From: Trema orientale
Taxonomy: Eukaryota > Streptophyta > Magnoliopsida > Rosales > Cannabaceae
NCBI GenBank assembly: GCA_002914845.1
Contig: JXTC01000297.1
Span: forward strand, 204,801-268,800
Direction of reading: 5' to 3'
DNA: 64,000 nt
The position numbers were made by a program, and so were the translations under genes. The notes under the pieces are model-generated. The model was not told the DNA's origin. It worked only from the letters and a program-made list of their open reading frames with translations, and did not search any database. Of the stretch, positions 25,750 to 36,197 are shown piece by piece; position 1 is the stretch's first letter, and every line of letters begins with the position of its first letter.

Positions 25750-26101
25750 AAAACTAGAATGAAAGCGTTCATCAAAGCAATTGATGAGAATGCTTAGAAA
25801 ACTGTTATAGTCGACTGGACACATCCTACCATGGCCAATGCAGCTGAGAAAAATAACATTCTCAAGCCTGAAGAATCTTTGTCAAATGAAGAAGCTAAAC
25901 CGCACAACAGTTCCAATTAAAGCCTTGAATGCCATCTTTAATGTCGTTGATGCAAATTAAGTCAAGTTGATCTCAACTTATGATTCAGCAAAGGAGGCTT
26001 GAAATATACTCCAAGTTGTCCGCGAAGGAACTACTGAAGTGAAGCAATCTAAACTTCAAATGCTTGCCTCCAGATTTGAGAATTTATTAAGAATGCATGG
26101 G
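25750..26101 (+). pseudogene. Copia gag remnant, 5' part
   Basis: Conceptual reading gives MKAFIKAIDENA(stop)KTVI, then VDWTHP, then QSKLQMLASRFENL. This is the UBN2/gag pattern of plant copia elements, in which TRMKAFI near the start and KLQMLxSRFENLxM are well conserved. In-frame stops (TAG where Trp is expected, TAA at two other points) show it is dead. It breaks off at 26101, where the CACTA-like element starts, and resumes at 28412. Confidence 0.8.
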
Positions 26102-28411
26102 GACTACAATAAAATTGAGTTTTAACTGCAAACGTTTTGGTAGTTGAAAGTTAGTTTTTGGTAGCAAAAGATATTTTAGCTACTGAAAAATTTGGTTGCC
26201 GTTTGGTAACAGAAACCCCGTAGCAGAAAGTCTTTTACTACCAAAAACAATTTAGTAGCAAAAAGTCCCAACATTCTACTACTAATATTTAGTAGCAAAA
26301 AATTTCAAATTTGGTAGCAATAAAATCAAATTTTTGGTGTCCTATGCGAATTTTGCTACTAAAAATTAGTAGCAAAATCTCTTCAAAATAGTAGCAAAAA
26401 GTCCAATATTTTGGTTACCAATGCAACCAAACTTATAATATTGCTACCAATATTTGGTAGGTAAATGTCTATTTTTTATTATATTAATAAATAATTTCAT
26501 TAAGTTAAATTTATTGAAGTCGAGTAATGCAAAAAATAATTATTTATTTTATTTATCTTTAATTGGGACTACAAATGAAATTCTTCTATATTTACACATT
26601 TTATTACTTAAATAAAAATCTAATAATGACAATGACTAAATTTGCATAAACAAAAAAGTATACACTACGTCTTAAATTACATCCAGGGTTGGCTAAAAAA
26701 AAAAAAAAAAAAAAAGATCTACTAAAGAAGATGATCGACGTCTTCATCTGCTTGAACAACCCCAAAAAAACCTCAATTATGAGGAGAGAGTTTGTCTTCC
26801 AACATATCTTTCACAGTTCGATTTCTCATTCTCTCTTTGACATAGTTTAGCAACTTTCCTTTCAGAATTATATAATTCTGATTTTTGAAGGAAGAATTAA
26901 TGGAGATTGCAGACTAAGAAGGATAGAGCCCTTTGTAGTTAGTCATAGAAGAAGTAACAAAGAAGCCATATTTGGTTGGCATGAATTGTTGAGATTGGAA
27001 GAAAAATTTTCAAAGAGAATAGACAAAGGAAAGACGAGTATTTCAAAACAAGATAGAGGTAAGAAGAGCAATGCTAAGCTGTTAGAGAAAAAGATGAAAA
27101 GATGGTAAATAATAAAAGAGAATTATAAACTCTAATTAGGATATATAGTGGGGAGAAGATAGTGGAGGATATGACAGTTAAAAGTCATATTGTTGAGAAT
27201 TTTCTTAGAACGTGAAAGATTTTCTTTTTCTTTTATTTTTTAGATAAGATTGTGGAGAGTCAGATAGAATTATTTATATCTTTTAAAAATAAGATCGTGT
27301 GTAAAAAAAAGTTAAAACAAACGTGTGTTCTTTTTTTTTGTTTTTTTGTTTTTTAAAAGAAATTGGGAAGTGAAAATTCAAAATTAAACTTTTGGAAACC
27401 CTGAAATTATGGAGATATATGACAAATATACACACGTTTAACTAGTCCTCTACTGAAGAAATCAAATCAACACACATATTTAGTTTTTTTTTTTGAAAAA
27501 AAAAAAACACCACACACACGTATAGTTTGTATTTGATTAACACTTGACATCAAACGAAAAAAAAAGATTAATACTCTTTGTTTTTGCTTGAAAACGATAA
27601 CTTTTTGTTTGTTTTTTTTTTTTTTTGTTTTTGCTTGAAAACAATCACTTTTTTTTTTTTACTTCATTATGAAAACGATAGCACTTGAATTTAAGAGAAA
27701 GATTATATAATTACCTGATATGTCATACAAAATAAATATTTAGATTTGAATTTAAAAGATAAACAATTGGTTTTCAAAAAAAACAAGATAAACAATTGAA
27801 CAAAATTTATAAATCTAATACCCAAAAGAGATTATTTTTGTATAAATAAAGTAAATTTACTTATTAGACACAATTATATTTTTTCCTATAAAAATTTGAA
27901 GTAAAAAATTTAAGTAGTTTTCAATAACAAATACATTCATAGAAAAAAAAAAAAATACGTAACTTCACAAAAACAAAATTGCCACTAAGTATTTAGTTGC
28001 CAAAGGTCTTGCATTTGTTTTGCCATCAAGTAATTTAGTAGCAAAAATTATTTAGATTTTTAACTGCCAATATTTTGGAAGCAGAATATCTAATGTTGTT
28101 AATTTGCTACCAAAAATCTGGTAGCAACAAATCTTTTTTGCTACCAAATAATTTTTGTAGCAAATAACCAATGAGTCCACCAAATTTTATATTTGGCGCC
28201 ATCATATTTTTGCTACAAAATATAAATTTGGTAGTAGAAAAGTATTTTAAGCTACCAAATAATTGGTAGCAAAATATTTTGGTATCCGTTTTATGCGATT
28301 TTCCACCAATACGTTTTTGCTACTATACCTTGATAGCAAATTCTAAATTTTGCTACCAATTATTTTTAGTAACTGAAAGTATGGTAGCAAAAGGTAATTT
28401 TTCTTGTAGTA
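26102..28411. mobile_element. CACTA-like (En/Spm) non-autonomous element, 2.3 kb
   Basis: The right end, read inverted, is TACTACAAGAAAAATTACCT and the left end is GACTACAATAAAATTGAG. Both are decayed forms of the CACTACAAGAAAA terminus. The outer 350-430 bp at each end carry many copies of GGTAGCAAAA or its complement in both orientations, the subterminal repeat arrangement of this superfamily. The interior (26480-27970) is AT-rich with poly-A/T runs and no transposase. The 3-bp duplication is no longer readable. It splits the copia gag remnant. Confidence 0.78.
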
Positions 28412-28640
28412 TATTGTTGAATTTTTCTAAATTATGTGACACATCTAATGAATCTTTGGCTCTAGGTGAAAAATATTCAGAAATAAAACTCATGAGGAAG
28501 ATATTGAGATCTCTCCTAAAGATAAGTTCCAAGCAAAGGTCACTGCCACAGAGGAAAGCAAGGATGTTGATGTTCTTAAAGTTGAAGAGTTGATGGAATT
28601 TTTTCGAACTTTTGAGATGAACATGAAATAACGAAATAAA
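28412..28640 (+). pseudogene. Copia gag remnant, 3' part
   Basis: Reads as LCDTSNESLALGEKYSEIKL then MRKILRSL, a frameshift, then QAKVTATEESKDVDVLKVEE and LMEFFRTFEMN. This is the continuation of the UBN2/gag domain interrupted at 26101. The two halves fit together with only a few codons missing at the junction. Beyond about 28640 no protease, integrase or reverse transcriptase is recognisable, so the element is truncated. Confidence 0.75.
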
Positions 28641-28975
28641 AAATAAGAAAATATTAGATAGGTAAAAGAAAATATAATACTGAGTAATTTGGGATTAACG
28701 AACATTTGAAAGTTGTAAGCAAAGAATCCCTAAAGAAAAAAGTTGTAATTCAAGAAGATATAATTTGCAAATTTTTAAAAGAAAAGTTCATTTCTTTATT
28801 AAAAAATGTAGATAAGAATATATTCAATCTTTTGTCATAGTTTTAGGGGCAGTTATCACTTTGCCCCCTTTTTAAAGCATATGATGAAAAAAAAAAAAAA
28901 ATTAATCATTTACAAAATTAAGACTTTCATTTAATAAAGTTCTACTATTCTAAATTTACTCCCACCTCCCCAAAA

Positions 28976-29136
28976 CTCGACACTGGTCGAGCACGGTCGA
29001 ACACCCTAGTTGAATACGACGGTCGAGCACGATTTAGTGCAGTCAACCCTAGTCTGACACTGTTGAACATAGTTGAGTATAGTCAAGCATGACTGAGTAT
29101 GACTGAGTTGAGTATAGTCGAGAAAGGTCGAGTATT
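28976..29136. repeat. Degenerate minisatellite with GTCGAGYAY core
   Basis: About fourteen variant copies of a 10-13 bp unit around GGTCGAGCAC, AGTTGAGTATA and GACTGAGTAT follow one another. Mutated CpG sites (TCGAG, TTGAG, TTGAA, CTGAG) account for much of the variation. Confidence 0.65.
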
Positions 29137-29679
29137 GGCAGGGACATGATAATAAGGGTTAATTTTAATAATATTTATGAATGAGTCCTTTTTTTCTTCA
29201 AGAGAGTATTAGTAAAATAGTGTAAATACTCCATTTTGGCCATTGACAATGTTTATTTTAATTAGTTTTGCCAAATTACAACAAAAAGCATAATAATGGA
29301 AAAATACCATAGATATCTTTGTGTTTTAACATAGTACCAACTTCACTCTATTAGTTCTCAAATAAGCGAAGTGTAACCTATAAGATCTAAAATAGGTTAA
29401 AATTATGGGCGTGTCTACTACCATCCCATTGTCTGCTCTTCGCACACTTTTTCTAAAACCTCCTTTAATTAAAAATTTAAATCTAATTTTTATTTGTTAT
29501 ACGTTTTATTTTTTCCAAATTATCTTTTAATCTAATTCTGCATTTTCTTTTTGAGGAGCTATATTTGCAACCCCAACTAATATAAAAATAGTCCCAATTT
29601 CTAAATTTTTTTCAATTACATATTTATTCTTTTTATGTTAAGAATTAGAATTATTTTTTTCCCTAAAAAATTCTAATAG

Positions 29680-29742
29680 GATTTGAACCCTCCTCTCCTA
29701 CATACTCACATACTCCCTATAAGGCCTGGACCAATTGAGCTA
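29680..29742 (-). repeat. tRNA-derived (SINE-like) segment with A and B boxes
   Basis: On the minus strand, TAGCTCAATTGG is followed about 40 bases later by GGTTCAAATCC, good matches to the internal A and B boxes of RNA polymerase III promoters. It does not fold into a full tRNA: no acceptor stem can be formed and the variable part is wrong. A SINE head is more likely than a tRNA gene. Ends and target duplication are not resolved. Confidence 0.5.
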
Positions 29743-29862
29743 ATAAAGTTAGGGTCTTTTTAGCAATCTTGATTTTTTTAAGATTTTAGGGCTAAATATC
29801 ATACGATTACTACATTAGTGTGTTTGAGGGTGTGTTAAGAGATAAATTTTAATTATTTAGGG

Positions 29863-30217
29863 GATATTATTATTTTTATACTTTGTATTTCAACACTTTG
29901 TTCAAATTATATTTTGTGTTTTGGTTAGTATCAACACTGACCTTGAGATTTGAAATCTGTTACAAATTTATATCTTAACACTAATTTAGAGCAGTTAATT
30001 TATTTAGATGTTGTTTAAAAAAATTAAAAATAAACTGTATAAAAATTGATTCGAGAATAAGTTTATTAAATTATCTTGGTAAATTAACTATTCTAAATTG
30101 GTGTCAGGGTATAAATTTGTAACATATTTTAAATCTAAGGTTTAATATTGATAATGACCAAAATACAAAGCAAAAATTGAACAAAATATTAAAATATAAA
30201 TTACAAAATTGATATTC
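29863..30217. mobile_element. Long-TIR MITE, copy 1 of two
   Basis: Arms of about 150 bp are inverted repeats. The left has TTCAACACTTTGTTCAAATT, then TTTGTGTTTTGGTTAGTATC. The right has the complement, down to ACCAAAATACAAAGCAAAAA and TTGAACAAAATATTAAAATA. The words AGAGCAGTTAATTTA and TAAATTTGTAAC occur at matching places. The same element is at about 52978-53333. Confidence 0.82.
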
Positions 30218-30388
30218 ATGTCCATTGAAACGAGTATATTTTTATAAATAAATAATTACTTTTAGGGGGTATATTTTTTTTCCAAAAAAAGGGGTGAGGA
30301 GAGAAAAAGGGTGGCTATGATAGAATCCCTCGAAGTTGAGGACGGTTATCAAATTAGAGAGGAGTGGAGAAAGCTTGGAAAGAGGAAA

Positions 30389-30724
30389 ATGGCGTCGATT
30401 GGAGGCAAGGGTTTGATGACGAGGGCGAGCAGGATGAGGACAAAGCTCCAATCGGCGTTGGAAGCAAGCCTTCTTGAAATCGAAGACGTCTCCCACCAAC
30501 ATGCCGGTCACGCCGCCGTCAAGGCAAACCCTAACGCTGCCGCCGGCGAGACTCATTTCAATCTGAGGATTGTCTCCCCCAAATTCCAAGGGCAGAGCCT
30601 GGTGAAGCGTCATCGCATGGTCTACGACGCACTCGCCGACGAGCTTAGCTCTGGGCTTCACGCCCTCTCCATCGTTGCCAAGACTCCCATGGAGATTGAA
30701 CAACGCGCCTCCAATTCCAAATAG
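30389..30724 (+). CDS. BolA family protein (BOLA1-like)
   Basis: A single exon gives 111 residues from ATG 30389, a strong context (AAAATGGCG). After a basic N-terminus (residues 1-20), residues about 16-101 form a BolA domain. They comprise helix 1 (MRTKLQSALEASLLEIEDVS), the His-type loop SHQHAGHAA, strand THFNLRIVSPKF, the conserved LVKRHRMVYDAL with its invariant His, and the closing HALSIVAKTP. BolA proteins pair with monothiol glutaredoxins through a shared [2Fe-2S] cluster and serve iron-sulfur assembly or iron sensing. The His loop and close similarity to E. coli BolA point to the BOLA1 group rather than the Cys-type BOLA2. An in-frame ATG 24 codons upstream (30317) exists but falls in transposon-like sequence. 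Neither start gives a clear plastid transit peptide, unusual if the orthologue is plastidial. GC content is far above the flanks. Confidence 0.9.
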   Translation: MASIGGKGLMTRASRMRTKLQSALEASLLEIEDVSHQHAGHAAVKANPNAAAGETHFNLRIVSPKFQGQSLVKRHRMVYDALADELSSGLHALSIVAKTPMEIEQRASNSK

Positions 30725-32588
30725 CTTGCTTCTCTCTCCGGTCAGTAGCCATAGCCATAGCTCCCATGTGTTTTGATTATGTGAAGCGTCTGGTGTTTTG
30801 GTTGTGAATTGAACTATAACAAACAATGTCACCTCTTGTTCTGGTGTTGAGTCAAAGCTCAACTCTATTGCTATAGTAGGATTAATTTCTAAGTGATGAT
30901 AGAGTGAAAACCATTTTTGAATAGTGACAGTGTTCAAATTATGATAATTTGCTTTGTTTTAATGAAATTCTTTTTCTTAGCTTGCCTTGCTACAAATTTA
31001 CTTATGTTATTCTAATAATGGGATTGCCTCTGTTTCGATTGAAAATTAAGTTTTATGGGGTACTAATGTATACCATCTTTCACTAAATCAAGAATGAATT
31101 TCAGTTGATTGGAATTAAGTTTTTATGAGATTGCTTATTTCAAAGGCTTATTTGTTTGAACTGAACACGGTTATGCTAATGCAAGGATTGCGATTGAATT
31201 TTTTCTGTCTTCTTTCGTCGGCATGAAACAGATATACTAACTTTGAAATCTGCGCAACATTTAAGATCAATCTATGATACTTCCGGTTATCAATGTACAG
31301 TCTTTCTATTCAACTATGTAAGATGTTATGTATCTTAAAACTTTTCCATTGCATAATTTAGACAAGTATTACTATCGTCTCTTGGCCCAAAAGTTGGATA
31401 TGACCAATTGTTGAAGCTACATCGCAGTAATGCCAAAAGATAGTACCTAGTGTCTTCTCACGGCTAGTTCCTGAAAATTAAAAATGGGTAAGCAACTAAT
31501 GCAGGAGCTAACCAAAGTATAATGAACACATTATAAAACATAAAATCAGATAAGCATCCATAATCATGATAGTTGTAGTTCCTGCTTTATGGGCTGTCAA
31601 GAGGGGGCTAAACACACCCCATCATTCCTCACCGTGGTGTTTAGGAGCTTTCAAACCCAAGGGCACTGATCTTTTACTGCTTATTGGTGCATAATATTTT
31701 ATCCATGCATATTCATATTTCATACTGATGTCCAAGTTGAAGTTTCATTTCTGTAATCAATTATATGTGGTTTAAAGATAACAGGTTTCTCTGTCGGAAA
31801 TGAAATGTTAATTGGCCACCGACCTTAATTTAATCCCTTCTTAAATGTGAAAAACTCATAAGGATATTTCAATAGCTTTATAAGTATACAACTGAAAGTG
31901 CAATATTTTAGTCTTAATTTCTTAATTCTTGTGTATCCTAGTATCACTTGAAGACCGTGGCTGCTATTAAACCTCTAAATATTCTAGCACTTTACTGACT
32001 TTATAATCTTAAGGAAGTTAAGCTTGCATGTATGCTAGTTTTTAGGTTTAGCTTAACTTGTCAACTTTACCTTATGTACTCTGGTGTTACAATCTAGTTT
32101 TCAGGGTATCAAATCTTTGTGTCATGTTATGATTGGCATTTCGATCCAAAGATTTCACTTGCTCTTTCGCTCCTGTTTTTTTTTTTAGTTATGCCATGTG
32201 ATGGGAAAACAATATTGATGACATATTTCGATCTTGGTTTATAGCTTTTGCAGTCCCCTAGTTATTGGAATTGTGATTTGTTTATCTAAAAGCCTATGCC
32301 TGGAAGGGAAACACTAGCTGAAAAATGATAGATCGCCAATTGAGCCGTGAAACTTCTTTCGTATAACCTTGCACCCATTGAGAATGGTAGACTGCTAAAT
32401 TGACATTTTTGTTGTGATCTAAAGAAGTTTGGTGAGACAACGTATTGTTTTATGGACCCAAGGTACATTTTGGCAATATTTTGTCTTATGGGACAAGGTT
32501 AATTCTGTCGTCTACATTTTTCCTCTAATTTATTTTTTATTTTTTTCGTGGTTGACTTCTAGTCCTGTTTCTATGTATAATATTCTTT
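30725..32588. other. 3' flank of the BolA gene, no further gene supported
   Basis: AT-rich but less repetitive than elsewhere; it may include the BolA 3' untranslated region. A short inverted repeat (CTAAACAC ... GTGTTTAG) lies near 31608-31643. No protein or RNA family was recognised. Confidence 0.4.
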
Positions 32589-32599
32589 TCGATAATTTA

Positions 32600-32810
32600 G
32601 ATTTTTTTTTTAATAAGATATACCTATTCTTTTTTTAATAAGATATACCTATTTGTCACGAGCAATGTTATGGGCCACAGGTGGTGCCTAACACTACAAT
32701 CACTACAATTACGTATCTGTCTGTCATTGTCACTCCTGAGACTTGAACCCCATGAGCTCCCCCTCACACGCACACACCCCTCCTAAATTTCAGACCAATC
32801 CTCAATTGGC
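32600..32810 (-). mobile_element. tRNA-related SINE with 11-bp target duplication
   Basis: Perfect direct repeats TCGATAATTTA flank it (32589-32599 and 32811-32821). On the minus strand the element begins GCCAATTGAGGATTGG (A-box-like). It carries GGTTCAAGTCTC, a good B box, at 32749-32738. It ends in a T-poor body followed by a tail made of two copies of AATAGGTATATCTTATT separated and followed by poly-A. A pol III promoter, A-rich tail and long target duplication together indicate LINE-mobilised SINE insertion. Confidence 0.85.
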
Positions 32811-32859
32811 TCGATAATTTATATTTAGAAAAGAAAAAATAAAAACCCGGCTGAGAAAT

Positions 32860-33110
32860 GCAAAAACGCCGTCTTCAAAGGTCGGAACCCAAAGCTCCAC
32901 TTTATTGATTTGGAGATCAAACATCGGCTGAGAAGATCCTTTGCTAGCTTAGCTTCGCTTTCCTCCACAGCCTGGTCCGCTTCCAATTGCAGAACCCTCT
33001 GCTTTGCCACTAGCTCTCAATCATTCTGTTTGGTAGCCGCTGGGTTTAATTAGTGAGCCTCCAGATTCACCCAAAGAGTCTCAGTTGCCGACTTCTTGGG
33101 TCTGAAAACT
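32860..33110 (-). pseudogene. Decayed exon of an unidentified protein
   Basis: Read on the minus strand from about 33107, the frame gives RPKKSATETLWVNLEAH, stop, LNPAATKQND, stop, ELVAKQRVLQLEADQAVEES, then EAKLAKDLLSRC. The reading stays in one frame across two stop codons and has the composition of a real, partly coiled-coil protein. Its GC content is higher than the flanks. This suggests a retrocopy or a stranded exon. I do not recognise the family. A SINE sits immediately downstream of it (in its own orientation). Confidence 0.4.
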
Positions 33111-33399
33111 AAAATGTGTCATGTTATATGATTTTTTACTTTTATTTTTTAACATAAGAAAATAAAATTAGAGAAAATTGTGAAGGAATTTTTACTGAAG
33201 AGCTTCAAATTTCTCCGTCTTCAAATGCTTGAACCGTATAAAATTAGTTTATAACATCTCTCATTGTTTGAGTTTTGCTTTTTTTGTATTTTTTTCGCTC
33301 ACTTCCAAGGACCCCGGTGTCAATACAGTCTCACTTTCTATTTTGGTGCTCTCTTTGGTTTTTTTTTTTCCCCTCTTCTTCTTTTCCTTTCTTCTAGGG

Positions 33400-33657
33400 G
33401 ATAAAAATCTTCTGTCACCAAATTTTCCGTCACAATCCTATCCCTCAATAAAATTGTTACAACTCAGCTTTGTTTGACACCTCACCTTCCTCTAATAATT
33501 GAGAGAAAAGCCATTTAACTTAACGGTGGAAGCCTTACCATCAATAGCCAAGCTAGCTGCACACAACAACAATTATTATAGGAAGGTGAGGTATCAAACA
33601 AAGCTGAGTTTTTATTGGAGAGACTGCTAAGAAATTTGGTGACAGAAGATTTTTATC
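33400..33657. mobile_element. Fold-back MITE, 258 bp
   Basis: GATAAAAATCTTCTGTCACC, then AAATTT, on the left is inverted at the right end. Both arms carry on to CAGCTTTGTTTGAYACCTCA and CCTTCC. The arms are about 95 bp and separated by a loop of about 70 bp. The left arm has an extra 15 bp. No clear target duplication. Confidence 0.8.
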
Positions 33658-33768
33658 GCTTTTTAGTGTGATAATTAAGTGGTTTAAAGTTAGGTTTGTT
33701 GGAGATAAAACATCTTAGAAGGGAACTACGGACATACTCTATCAGAGTGTCCTACTTATTTCACAAAC

Positions 33769-34503
33769 GAGCGGGTCTATTGCCACCCACCTTTCTACTC
33801 TCCCCACCCTATTTCTAAAACCACCCATTTAGATAATGCACAATTACTTTCTATACTCTTATTTTTTCCAAAATTAGCCCTAATCTAATTTTCTTCCTTC
33901 TCTTCCCACCCTCCACCTCTTACATTCTTTCTTTCTCTTTCCACCCCCTAGCCTCTCACGTTTTTCTCTCCGTCTATTCATCCTGTCATCATCTCTTTCA
34001 TTCTTTCACCCCTCTTTTAAGTTCTAACCAACAAAATTAATAGATTTGGGTCAATACTTCGACGCAACAAATTTAATGGTTTTATTAGACAAGTAAGCAT
34101 GGCTCTGGCAATTATTGAGGCACACAATTTTGCCCACCCTTATGAAGGAGAAACAAAGAAGTTCATCGCTGATATCAATCTGAATATTCGTTGCTGCCTA
34201 CACTTTTTTCAGAGAGAATTAGAAAATTAAAAAACCTGATACTTTTAGACCTCGATCCTAATCTATAAGGGAATTAGGATTTGAGATAAATAGTATTTAA
34301 GAAAGATGAATAGTATTTAAGAAAAGGGTGGAAAGAGTATTTTTTTTCTCCTAAAGTATTTATAGAATGTGTAAACATAATTCTTTTATTAACAACTTTA
34401 ATACTAAAAGGTAATTTCATTTAGGGTTTCTTTTGTATTAAAAAAGTTTACAAAAAAAATAGGGGTGAGAAGAGTAGACAAGGGAGTGGTAATAGACCCG
34501 CCC
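33769..34503. mobile_element. Mutator-like MITE, 735 bp, intact copy
   Basis: Terminal repeats are GAGCGGGTCTATTGCCACCC on the left and GGGCGGGTCTATTACCACTC inverted on the right. The flanks are a perfect 9-bp duplication TTCACAAAC (33760-33768 and 34504-34512), the Mutator signature. The arms continue as TTTCTACTCTCCCCACCCTA and the like. The interior lacks a transposase. Related copies lie at 36198-37064 and probably 29407-30325. Confidence 0.87.
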
Positions 34504-34851
34504 TTCACAAACTAACAAAACATAATATTTGGACTATCTTTCTAACGTATTTACATACTCTGTCATTGTTGTTTTCAACGACCAATTTTTGTCCTGAATG
34601 CTTTTTTTTTTTTTTTTGAAAAATTTTGGTCTGTCTAAGTTTATAAATTGGTTAAATAGATGCCCAATTTTTAAATTTTATGGCTAGATGTCCATTTCAT
34701 TCAAACGTTAAGCTGAGGTATACATTTTTTTTATATTTTTGCCCTTTCTTTATTAGGTTAGATTTTTTTTTTATTTTTTTTTATTTTCACGATTTTTTTT
34801 TCTTTCTCGATTTTTCTCTCATCTCATTTTGTTTCTCTATATTCTCATTCT

Positions 34852-34855
<4 letters not shown>

Positions 34856-34890
<35 letters not shown>
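34856..34890. repeat. (CT)n microsatellite in a pyrimidine-rich tract
   Basis: About 17 CT units sit inside a 34720-35060 pyrimidine-rich stretch. The long open frames across it are composition artefacts. Confidence 0.9.
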
Positions 34891-34896
<6 letters not shown>

Positions 34897-35320
34897 CTCT
34901 CCCTCGTCACGCTCTCTGTCGCTCACTCTTTGGCCCTCTGCACTCTCTCTATCGCTCTCTCTTTTGCACTCTTTCTCTCTCGGTCTTGAGCTCATATCCT
35001 CTCTTTCTCTCTCTCACACATATTTTTTCGGTGGCTTCTTCTTTTTTTTTTTCCTCCCTAGTATCTTCTTCTCATGTGGTGCGAGATTTTCTAATTGAGA
35101 CATCGATTTATTGAGGCATATATTATCTTTAAATATGCATTTGGATTTTCTCTAGGTTAATTTCTTGATTGAATTGGGGGATTTTGATTTTTAATGCTAA
35201 TTTTTGTGGCTATTGTATATAATTTTTAGTATAATATTATTTTTGTTGGTCACCAGTGATGATTTGTTTAATTCTATGTTTTTTTTTAATTATTTTTCAT
35301 AATTGGATTTTTTTTTTCAG

Positions 35321-35595
35321 TTTGGTATATATAATTCTGGTCATAGTATGTAAATTTATGCTGCTTGTTCTGTAACTTGCGTTGATGAATATTTTCATTG
35401 TTTCTCTGTTTGGTATATATAATTCTGGTCGTAGTATATAAGATTTATTTGGGGGTATATAACATCCCTGTTATGTAACTTGTGTCGATGAACATTTTCG
35501 TTGTTTCTTTGTTTAGTATATATAATTCTAGTAGTGGTATATATTCATGTTTTGTAGCTTGTGTTAGTGTACACTTTTATTATTTTTCTATTTGG
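35321..35595. repeat. Tandem repeat, three units of about 85-103 bp
   Basis: Units start TTTGGTATATATAATTCTGG at 35321 and 35409 and TTTAGTATATATAATTCTAG at 35512. Shared later words are TGTAACTTGYGT, GATGAAYATTTTC and TTGTTTCTNTG. The third unit is shorter and more diverged. Confidence 0.8.
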
Positions 35596-36197
35596 TTCGT
35601 GAAATTTATCAATCATATACTAAGTGTTTGATGACTTGCCAAAGAGAAATGTTTTATCAATTTGATTGGTGTTCAACATAGATTATATTTATGAAAAAAA
35701 ATATATATGTTTTTGATTATATTGCTTAAAAAAAATTTATGAAATTTCATGGACTTTTTTCTTTTCCTTAGTTTTCTTGCTTTTGTTTTTGGCTAAATAT
35801 TGTCTTTTTTCTTTTACTAACTCTTAATCATTTTATTTTCATTATATATATAGAAAATGTCAATTATATATCCAGGTCAGTTACTAAAAAAATAAAAAAC
35901 TTAGTACGTTTTAATAGTGTAGCTTAATTACTACGTTTTCGGTGAACTCTCTCTAAGCACTCGTATTTCTTTCTTTTTTTAATAATAGCACAAAGGAACT
36001 TAATTAGCAAAAGTTTCAGGTCTTGTAATAACTAATGTGCAATATCACTGTAACAGTCAAATTGTATACGTCCAAAAGTCGTTCTTTTACTTCTTTCGCA
36101 AAACTAAAGATATATTGTAAAATCTGGTTGATTAAAAGGTAATTTTAAAGTGAATGGCAATTTGATAAATAAGAAATTTCAAAATATTAAAATAAAA

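Larger units (their letters stand above)
29407..30325. mobile_element. Probable Mutator-like MITE, degenerate copy with internal insertions
   Basis: The left end GGGCGTGTCTACTACCATCC, then TCTGCTCTTCGCACAC, then TCTAAAACC, matches the left end of the intact copy at 33769. The right end AAAAAAAGGGGTGAGGAGAG, then AAGGGTGGCTATGATAGA, resembles that copy's right end (ATAGGGGTGAGAAGAG, then GGGAGTGGTAATAGAC). Inside lie a tRNA-like segment (29680-29742) and a second, well-defined MITE (about 29863-30217). The right end reaches the 5' side of the BolA gene. Confidence 0.5.

Noticed and set aside
28976-29136. CRISPR-like array
   Set aside because: Units are 10-13 bp, contiguous and degenerate, with no spacers, in a plant nuclear genome.
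29680-29742. Functional tRNA gene on the minus strand
   Set aside because: A and B boxes are present but no acceptor stem or proper variable loop can be formed; a SINE-like origin fits better.
30311-30316. Upstream start of the BolA frame at 30311
   Set aside because: The codon is GTG, not ATG; the first real ATG in that extension is 30317 and the better start is 30389.
30242-30937. 231-codon minus-strand frame
   Set aside because: It is antisense to the BolA gene, has no recognisable domain and owes its length to the GC-rich coding strand.
34680-35114. 144-codon plus-strand frame rich in Ser, Leu and Phe
   Set aside because: It is a translation of the (CT)n and T-rich tract and is pure composition.
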